Shown piece by piece: positions 6,935 to 11,547 of a DNA stretch of 11,547 bases. Source of the stretch: an uncultured Bacteroidota bacterium. GTDB taxonomy: Bacteria; Bacteroidota; Bacteroidia; Bacteroidales; P3. Both the position numbers and the translations under genes were made by a program. Location of the stretch: contig UQXW01000059.1 of assembly GCA_900545215.1 (NCBI GenBank), positions 1-11,547 of the forward strand, read 5' to 3'. Below the pieces are notes generated by a model. That model did not search any database and was not told the DNA's origin. It worked only from the letters and a program-made list of their open reading frames with translations. Position 1 is the stretch's first letter; every line of letters begins with the position of its first letter.

Positions 6935-8515
6935 ATGAATTTTTCTTCAAAGGACAAAGAACAAATCGAGGCTCACGGTCTCAGCTTCGATGCCATCGGG
7001 CAACAGCTCGAAAATTTCGTCAAAGGATTTCCTGCCACAAAGGCTGTCGGTTCGGCAGGAATAAACAACGGCATAGAAAAGCTCGAAGAGCAAACGATGA
7101 AACAATACATCGAACTCTTCGACCGGCGAACCGACTATTCGGAAACGGCGAAATTCGTTCCCGCCTCGGGAGCGGCGAGCCGTATGTTCAAGGATTTATA
7201 CGAGTTCTTGGAGAAATATTCTCCCGAAACAGGCAAACTCGAAGACTTTCCGGCAGCAGAACAGACCATAACGCACATCGGAGAATTTGCCTTTGCACAA
7301 GAACTTTACGAAAGGCTGAAAGAAAAAAACAAAACGGCGTTTCGTGAAATCCTTTCGGCGAATCATTTTTTTGAAACGCCCTTCCGCTGCGAGGACAGGA
7401 CGTTTTGTCTTCAATTGATAGAAACAATATTGAACGCCGATGGTTTGAACTATGGACAAAGCCCCAAGGCATTGATACTTTTCCACAAGTACAAGGACGC
7501 AGTCCGCACCGCAATGGAGGAACACCTCGTCGAAGCCGCAGCATATTGCAGGAACAAAGACGGCAAAGCTTCGTTGCACTTCACCATTTCGCCTGCCCAT
7601 AACGACAAAGTTCGTTGCCTTCTCGCCGAGGTACTGCCATATTACGAGCAAACCCACAATACGAAATTCGACATAAAACTCAGCTTCCAGAAATCCTCCA
7701 CCGACACCATAGCCGTGCAACTTGATAACACCCCTGCGAGAAACGAACAAGGCGAACTCATCTTCCGCCCCGCAGGACACGGAGCCTTAATCGAGAATTT
7801 GCAGGAAACGAATGCCGACATCATATATATAAAGAACATAGACAACGTCGAAGTCGATGATTTGAAGCAAGGCGATGTGCGGTACAAGAAAATGCTCGGC
7901 GGAATGCTCGTAAGTTTGAAACGGGAGACCGACACCGTTTTGCAACTCTTGCAAGCAGACAAATACAATACAGAAACAATCGCCCGTGCGGAAGAACTAT
8001 GCAAAGAAAAGTTGCATCTGCACATGCAGGACCGCAACAACTTCGCCGACAACGAACAATACGCCGATTACCTCTTCGAGAGACTTAATCGTCCCATGCG
8101 TATATGTTCCATGGTCAGGAACGAAGGACAACCCGGAGGAGGACCTTTCTGGGTGGAAGACCGAGACGGAGAAGTAAGCCTTCAAATAGTCGAAAAGGCA
8201 CAACTGAACCTCGAAGACGAAACGCAGAACGCAATCTTCCAATCCTCCACCCACTTCAATCCCGTGGACATCGTTTGCAGCATAAAGGACTACAAGGGAG
8301 ATAAATTCCGCTTGAATGATTTCATAGACCCTTCGGCAGGCTTCATATCTGTCAAAACACAACAGTCCTCGAAGATAAAAATACAGGAAAGACCCGGACT
8401 GTGGAACGGAGCAATGGCAAAATGGATAAGTATCTTCGTTGAAACACCCATAGAATACTTCAACCCCGTCAAAACGCTCAACGACCTTTTGAAACCCGCA
8501 CATCGCAACGACTAA
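6935..8515 (+). CDS. DUF4301 family protein, probable sugar nucleotidyltransferase-like enzyme
   Basis: I recognise this 526-residue protein as DUF4301, a family common in Bacteroidota with no assigned reaction. Key segments are KFVPASGAASRMFKDL (73-88), LNYGQSPKALILFHKY (171-186), LHFTISPAHND (214-224), FRPAGHGALIENL (277-289), IYIKNIDN (297-304), GQPGGGPFW (398-406) and GLWNGAMAKW (488-497). The order of a Gly/Ser-rich SRM loop, a TSP-like stretch, a PxGHG loop and a NxDN motif parallels UDP-sugar pyrophosphorylases (AGG-RxG, TS, PxGxG, VDN). I therefore infer a GT-A nucleotidyltransferase fold. The ATG at 6935 is preferred over the in-frame TTG at 6926 because the promoter predicts a transcription start near 6926. 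It sits just after glmS, so an amino-sugar or sugar-phosphate substrate is plausible. No membrane segments or signal peptide are seen. Confidence 0.9.
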   Translation: MNFSSKDKEQIEAHGLSFDAIGQQLENFVKGFPATKAVGSAGINNGIEKLEEQTMKQYIELFDRRTDYSETAKFVPASGAASRMFKDLYEFLEKYSPETGKLEDFPAAEQTITHIGEFAFAQELYERLKEKNKTAFREILSANHFFETPFRCEDRTFCLQLIETILNADGLNYGQSPKALILFHKYKDAVRTAMEEHLVEAAAYCRNKDGKASLHFTISPAHNDKVRCLLAEVLPYYEQTHNTKFDIKLSFQKSSTDTIAVQLDNTPARNEQGELIFRPAGHGALIENLQETNADIIYIKNIDNVEVDDLKQGDVRYKKMLGGMLVSLKRETDTVLQLLQADKYNTETIARAEELCKEKLHLHMQDRNNFADNEQYADYLFERLNRPMRICSMVRNEGQPGGGPFWVEDRDGEVSLQIVEKAQLNLEDETQNAIFQSSTHFNPVDIVCSIKDYKGDKFRLNDFIDPSAGFISVKTQQSSKIKIQERPGLWNGAMAKWISIFVETPIEYFNPVKTLNDLLKPAHRND

Positions 8516-8537
8516 CCATCGAAAAGGCGGAGCAATA

Positions 8538-8557
8538 CGAAAAAAGTCGAAAAAAGT
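8538..8557 (+). repeat. tandem 10-bp repeat CGAAAAAAGT x2
   Basis: CGAAAAAAGT occurs at 8538-8547 and again, perfectly and without spacing, at 8548-8557, where its last base is the first T of the -33 TTTG of the next promoter. Ten bases is about one helical turn, so phased A-tracts could bend DNA or bind a regulator. Chance expansion is possible. Confidence 0.6.
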
Positions 8558-8588
8558 TTGATTGAACAAAAATATTTTCGTACCTTTG
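8557..8588 (+). promoter_or_regulatory. promoter of the M23/LysM gene, TTTG-N20-TACCTTTG
   Basis: TTTG (8557-8560), 20 bases, then TACCTTTG (8581-8588) match the Bacteroidota consensus at all fixed positions. The predicted start near 8594 lies downstream of the in-frame TTG at 8562, which rules out that longer start and leaves a leader of about 65 bases. Confidence 0.75.
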
Positions 8589-8660
8589 TCGCTTGAAAAG
8601 ATAAAGGAAAAGCATTGCGAAGCAGAAAGAGGAACTTCGCAAAGAGGAAAAACAGAAAAT

Positions 8661-9635
8661 ATGTTCAACAAAACAAGAAAGACAATCCTACTTGCAAGCA
8701 TGGTCGTGCCGTTTGCCTTAAACGCACAGGTGCATGAAAGAGGAATGATGAGAAACCGTACGAATGTAGAGACGGAAAGTTCAAGCTATACGATAGGCAT
8801 AGTCAACGACACAGCCAAATTCCAAAGTTCATTCATACAATTCGCAAACAACAGCATCGAAGACGATGCCGCAGCCGAAAGCGAAGAAGACATAATCTAC
8901 GCCTCGTTCGACAATAATGCCATACACTACTACCAAAAGAAGTTCGATTACACCAATATCACCGAACCGATAGTCGTGAAGATGGTCAACCCGGGCAAAA
9001 AGCAGTATTATGCCTGCCCGCACGAAGGAAGAATAACCTCACATTTCGGTCCCAGAAGAAGACGTTGGCACTATGGAGTGGACTTGGGGCTTAGAACAGG
9101 CGACCCTATCAAAGCAATGTTCGATGGAAAGGTGAGAATTGCAAAAAGAGCAGGAGCATACGGCAACCTTGTGGTAATCCGCCACGACAACGGCTTGGAA
9201 ACATACTACGGACACCTCTCGAAAATCAACGTGAAGCCCAATCAGGAGATAAAAGCCGGCGAAGTACTCGGTTTGGGTGGCAGTACGGGACGTTCGACAG
9301 GTCCTCACTTGCACTTGGAGATAAGATACCTCGGAGCAGCCATCAATCCGGAAAAAGTAATCGACTTCACGAACTTCCAACTCAAAGATGAGACGCTTCA
9401 CCTCACAAGAGAATACTTCAAGAACGGCGGAAGAACATACCAAAGCAACAGACAACTTGCAAGCAACTCCTCCAAAGCCAAAGCAAGCAGGGGTGGAAAA
9501 TACTATACCGTGAGAAAAGGCGATACGCTTGGAGCGATAGCACGTAGAAACGGCACCACGGTCAAGAAACTCGCACGATTAAACGGCATAAAAGGCACCC
9601 GCATAAAAGCCGGACAGAAGATAAGAGTGAGATAA
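8661..9635 (+). CDS. exported M23 family metallopeptidase with C-terminal LysM domain
   Basis: The protein is probably a zinc endopeptidase that cuts peptidoglycan cross-links in the periplasm, or an EnvC/NlpD-like amidase activator. From the ATG at 8661 it has 324 residues. Residues 1-22 form a signal peptide (MFNKTRKTILLASMVVPFALNA, cleaved before Gln). A low-complexity acidic linker leads to the M23 domain: GRITSHFGPRRRRWHYGVDLG with zinc ligands His137 and Asp141, a YYGHLS segment, and PHLHLE with His216 and His218. All expected metal and catalytic residues are present, which favours an active enzyme over a degenerate activator. A LysM repeat (about 281-324, YYTVRKGDTLGAIARRNG) binds glycan chains. 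The upstream in-frame extension to 8562 is rejected because the promoter lies inside it and the signal peptide would be buried. A strong terminator follows. Confidence 0.93.
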   Translation: MFNKTRKTILLASMVVPFALNAQVHERGMMRNRTNVETESSSYTIGIVNDTAKFQSSFIQFANNSIEDDAAAESEEDIIYASFDNNAIHYYQKKFDYTNITEPIVVKMVNPGKKQYYACPHEGRITSHFGPRRRRWHYGVDLGLRTGDPIKAMFDGKVRIAKRAGAYGNLVVIRHDNGLETYYGHLSKINVKPNQEIKAGEVLGLGGSTGRSTGPHLHLEIRYLGAAINPEKVIDFTNFQLKDETLHLTREYFKNGGRTYQSNRQLASNSSKAKASRGGKYYTVRKGDTLGAIARRNGTTVKKLARLNGIKGTRIKAGQKIRVR

Positions 9636-9659
9636 CAGCAAAAAAAATTGATACGCCCG

Positions 9660-9697
9660 AGGGAACAACGAAGAAATTCGGAGTTCCCTTTTCTTTT
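9660..9697 (+). terminator. intrinsic terminator of the M23/LysM gene
   Basis: AGGGAAC (9660-9666) pairs with GTTCCCT (9683-9689). Above a small internal loop, CGAA (9669-9672) pairs with TTCG (9677-9680), capped by a GAAA tetraloop. TTTTCTTTT follows. It lies 24 bases after the stop and is a convincing intrinsic terminator. Confidence 0.85.
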
Positions 9698-9996
9698 ATC
9701 CGAATATCCTCCGAAGCAAATCTTATCCTACGTTTCTCCACTCAACTTTATGCTTTTCAAAACGAAAAGTCAATACACCGATTCATCGAAAAGTCAATTT
9801 ATTTCGGCACACCATGGCAACCACATTTCAAATCTTTATCGATAAGGCAGTGTATTATCCCCGTTAAACATTGACTGCGGATAAAGATATTTCGCATAAA
9901 TGCAATCTCGATACAACTACAAAATTATTGAAACACCCTTCCATCGGCATACGGTGGCAATCCGTCATGCAGAAGCGGTAAAAGGCTGCATTGTTT
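9698..9996. other. non-coding region with repeats and a possible folded element
   Basis: No supportable gene lies here on either strand. CGAAAAGTCAAT occurs twice (9763-9774 and 9787-9798, period 24). ATCTTTATC (9832-9840) and GATAAAGAT (9880-9888) form a perfect 9-bp inverted repeat enclosing a second stem, GCAGT (9847-9851) with ACTGC (9874-9878). Near the wbqC-type gene's stop, ATGCAG (9967-9972) and CTGCAT (9986-9991) form a weak hairpin without a T-tract. The region separates two convergent genes. Confidence 0.5.
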
Positions 9997-10638
9997 TCAA
10001 ACAAAATCCAAGTACTGCACAGCTTCCGTACCCATATTGAACAAAAGGTCAAGGCAGGAAAGGTTTTCTACAAAGGGGAACTTGTTGTTGAATGCCTGAA
10101 AGTACGTCTTATTCCTGTAATCCGTAAAGAGGTTCTGCTTCGTAAAGCTGTTACGCATATCGATTTCGCTTTGCGGAGCGTATGTTGTTGTTTGAACCAA
10201 ACGGGTCTTTATTCCGATTTTACGAAAAACGTATTCGCACAGCATGTTGTTAAGTTCCATAAGCCGTTTCGGGCTTTTGAACAACATGCTTTCCAAATCC
10301 GGATAGTAGTAATCGAAGTACGGCGTTTTGCCGTATGCCGAACGAATGGCTCTGAGGTGATTGCGTTGCCACGGAGTTTTGTCCTCCGTCTCCATTTCGC
10401 TTATCGGCATTTTTTCCCCACCGCTCCGCTTAACGGGAACGTTGAGTTGCAACACACCGTTTGCCGAAAGGATATACGCCCTGTTGCGAATACTCTGCTT
10501 GACATAGTTTTCACAACCCTCTATCGCAATCTCCTTGAAGCGTTTCGCAAAAACGAGGTAAGCAATCGGCGGAAAATAAGCCGTAGGGAATAAAGGCAGG
10601 GATTTATTTTCCGATGGTAACGGATTCCAATTCGTCAT
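9997..10638 (-). CDS. WbqC family protein
   Basis: This 213-residue protein is recognisable as the WbqC-like family: LFPTAYFPPIAYLVFAK near the N-terminus, ENYVKQSIRNRAYILSANG, LNVPVKR, TPWQRNHLRAIRSAYGKTPYF and a closing NLSCLDLLFNMGTEAVQYL. WbqC proteins occur in O-antigen and polysaccharide loci, but in Bacteroidota a stand-alone copy is common and the reaction is not established, so I assign only the family. It appears cytoplasmic, with no signal peptide. The ATG at 10638 lies inside the last 35 bases of the upstream gene; a shorter start would begin just before the LFPTAYFPP segment, but no ATG is available there. The overlap implies cotranscription with the small acidic protein upstream. 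It converges on the M23 gene. Confidence 0.88.
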   Translation of the reverse strand: MTNWNPLPSENKSLPLFPTAYFPPIAYLVFAKRFKEIAIEGCENYVKQSIRNRAYILSANGVLQLNVPVKRSGGEKMPISEMETEDKTPWQRNHLRAIRSAYGKTPYFDYYYPDLESMLFKSPKRLMELNNMLCEYVFRKIGIKTRLVQTTTYAPQSEIDMRNSFTKQNLFTDYRNKTYFQAFNNKFPFVENLSCLDLLFNMGTEAVQYLDFV

Positions 10639-11020
10639 CGGTAAAATAAAAGTCTATCGAGAACTCCTCGTATCCCAACCTCTCTTCGCCCCATTCTTCT
10701 TTATCCCTGTCAGGAGTAGAAGCATTGTTGCGTTTCATCAGTTCGATAATATCCTTAGAGCTTCTGCCCATAATCTTCTCTCCGAACAAAACGGTATCGG
10801 GGTCTTCTATGTTCATGCAAACGAGAATTTCCTCCGGAGCCGTGTCGAAAAACAAAGATATACCACTCTCATCGTAATGCAAAACCGTCGTCGGCATTTC
10901 CACCTCCTCGCCAATCTGTTCCACTTCGGAAGGTCTGCCCATTATTTTCATTGTTTGTTCCACGCCTTGGCCGAATTTCAATTCTCCAAAGCCTCGTTTA
11001 GGATTGATATCTGCTTTCAT
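10604..11020 (-). CDS. small acidic protein of unknown function
   Basis: This 138-residue protein has no signal peptide or membrane segment and is rich in Glu and Asp. It begins MKADINPKRGFGELKFGQGVE and then shows QTMKIMGRPSEVE, a hydrophobic-hhGxP turn, followed by VLHYDESGISLFFD. This layout recalls small alpha/beta proteins in which a helix ending in GxP leads into a sheet with a Y-x-x-x-GI-x-hxFD strand; some of these are immunity-like or BamE-like in shape. I cannot name a family or function. A promoter-like element lies just upstream (CAAAACTG, 11044-11051), giving a leader of roughly 18 bases. Its 3' end overlaps the WbqC-type gene by 35 bases, so the two are probably one operon with coupled translation. 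Confidence 0.8.
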   Translation of the reverse strand: MKADINPKRGFGELKFGQGVEQTMKIMGRPSEVEQIGEEVEMPTTVLHYDESGISLFFDTAPEEILVCMNIEDPDTVLFGEKIMGRSSKDIIELMKRNNASTPDRDKEEWGEERLGYEEFSIDFYFTDDELESVTIGK

Positions 11021-11043
11021 ATAGATGAATTTTTTTTGATTTA

Positions 11044-11075
11044 CAAAACTGCACCGACCCTATAGCTTTCGCATA
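11044..11075 (-). promoter_or_regulatory. promoter candidate for the small acidic protein and WbqC genes
   Basis: On the minus strand TATG, 20 bases, then CAGTTTTG (CAAAACTG at 11044-11051 on the plus strand) differ from the TTTG/TAnnTTTG consensus at one position each. Spacing is right, and the predicted start near 11039 is about 18 bases before the ATG at 11020. Confidence 0.45.
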
Positions 11076-11233
11076 CCGGTTACAGATTGCAATAATACGC
11101 CTTTTTTCCGAAAGAGAAAAACCTTTCGGCGAAATTTTATCATCAATCGATGTTTTTCTTTCCGCCATTAGTCCTTCTTTCCTTGAAAACTCTTCAAGCC
11201 AAACGCCGTTCCGACAAACTGAAACGCCGAAAG

Positions 11234-11275
11234 AAAAAATCATTCCGCCGTTTCAATTTCATGAAACGGCGGAAT
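11234..11275 (-). terminator. intrinsic terminator of the TPR-like gene
   Basis: ATTCCGCCGTTTCA (11242-11255) and TGAAACGGCGGAAT (11262-11275) form a perfect 14-bp stem with a 6-base loop. On the minus strand GATTTTTTC follows (T-tract 11234-11239). It lies 48 bases after the stop of the TPR-like gene and should end its transcript. Confidence 0.88.
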
Positions 11276-11323
11276 AATTACTACAAACGCTGTTTGAGAA
11301 ATACAATCAATGCAAAAAATTCA

Positions 11324-11547
11324 TTACTTTGCTTCCTGCTCCCAACGGTGAACCATTTCGAGTTCGTCCTCTGCGGAATTCAGTTCCATCAAACCCTTTG
11401 CGTCCTTAACCAATGGGGAAGAGGGATAAGCGGCAATGAATGCTTCGAAACTTTCTTTGGCTTTGTCCTTGTTCAGACAGGTTTCCCCGTAAACCACTCC
11501 TTTAAGGAAAGCGGCTTGAAGGTGAATCCGGGCTACAAGATGAAGCA
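11324..11547 (-). CDS. TPR-like repeat protein, C-terminal part (5' end outside window)
   Basis: A minus-strand frame runs from the window edge to a TAA at 11324-11326, giving the last 73 residues of a protein. The segment AAFLKGVVYGETC (11-23), then KAKESFEAFIAAYPSSPLVKD (28-48) has the spacing of a tetratricopeptide helix pair: the pattern of a small residue followed by AxxxaxxF and then YPxSPLxxDA is typical of TPR units in YbgF/BamD-like and related periplasmic scaffolds. A final acidic helix ends in HRWEQEAK. The N-terminus, any signal peptide and the number of repeats are outside the window, so its role and location cannot be judged. A strong terminator follows. Confidence 0.75.
   Translation of the reverse strand, partial: LHLVARIHLQAAFLKGVVYGETCLNKDKAKESFEAFIAAYPSSPLVKDAKGLMELNSAEDELEMVHRWEQEAK

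Larger units (their letters stand above)
11021..11323. other. intergenic region between the TPR-like gene and the small acidic gene
   Basis: The stretch holds a terminator (11234-11275) and a promoter candidate (11044-11075), both for the minus strand. A further hairpin, CCGAAAG (11108-11114) with CTTTCGG (11123-11129), has no T-tract. An 81-codon minus-strand frame (10998-11243) runs through these signals and overlaps the next gene; it has no recognisable features, so I do not call it. Confidence 0.55.

Noticed and set aside
8562..8660. Longer start (TTG 8562) for the M23/LysM protein
   Set aside because: A full-consensus promoter lies at 8557-8588 within this extension, and the ATG at 8661 gives a proper signal peptide.
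7997..8701. Minus-strand frame of 234 codons
   Set aside because: Antisense to the DUF4301 gene and the start of the M23 gene; no recognisable protein.
9648..9845. 65-codon plus-strand frame
   Set aside because: Starts inside the region leading to the M23 terminator hairpin, runs through it, and has no protein-like pattern.
9967..9991. Hairpin ATGCAG/CTGCAT as terminator of the WbqC-type gene
   Set aside because: Only six pairs with a 13-base loop and no T-run after it on the minus strand.
9991..10593. Plus-strand frame of 200 codons
   Set aside because: Antisense to the WbqC family gene; no family signal, and the opposite strand has clear motifs.
11108..11129. 7-bp hairpin CCGAAAG/CTTTCGG
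   Set aside because: No T-tract on either strand and no position relative to a gene that suggests a role.
10998..11243. 81-codon minus-strand frame
   Set aside because: Overlaps the start of the small acidic gene, spans its promoter candidate and abuts a terminator; no motif seen.
1..11547. CRISPR arrays, tRNA or rRNA genes, complete insertion sequences
   Set aside because: No regularly spaced repeats, no cloverleaf-like sequence and no transposase frame were seen.

Overview
The window looks like a chromosome segment of a Bacteroidales/Bacteroidota species. Three things point that way. Several genes are preceded by the Bacteroidota sigma-ABfr promoter pattern (TTTG, about 20 bases, TAnnTTTG) rather than -35/-10 boxes. 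Starts lack strong Shine-Dalgarno sequences. Two gene families (DUF4301 and the WbqC type beginning LFPTAYFPPI) are typical of that phylum. I cannot assign a genus.

Region 1 (1-1999) is accessory, AT-rich DNA. It holds the 3' end of an RHS-repeat protein: the conserved core ends at a DPDG motif and is followed by an unrecognised variable tip with a LysM-like segment. A Cys-rich secreted protein overlaps the tip gene by ATGA, and a lipoprotein gene follows. This is the layout of a polymorphic-toxin tip with exported immunity candidates. Region 2000-2297 holds no supportable gene and separates this locus from core genes.

Region 2 (2298-4862, minus strand) carries trpS, yebC and rsmI, read in that order: tryptophanyl-tRNA synthetase, the YebC/PmpR protein and the 16S rRNA C1402 2'-O-methyltransferase. 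trpS has a promoter so close to its ATG that its mRNA is probably leaderless. A long-loop intrinsic terminator lies between yebC and rsmI.

Region 3 (4863-9697, plus strand) starts from the divergent trpS/glmS promoter region. It contains glmS, a DUF4301 protein whose motif layout resembles UDP-sugar pyrophosphorylases, and an exported M23 metallopeptidase with a C-terminal LysM domain. Each of the three has its own good promoter match. The theme is amino-sugar and cell-wall metabolism. A strong terminator closes the M23 gene.

Region 4 (9698-11547) is a non-coding stretch with a possible folded element, followed by minus-strand genes: WbqC family, a small acidic unknown protein overlapping it, a 14-bp-stem terminator, and the 3' end of a TPR-like protein cut by the window edge.

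The best candidates for undescribed biology are the RHS tip with its exported partners and the nucleotidyltransferase-like reading of DUF4301 beside glmS.
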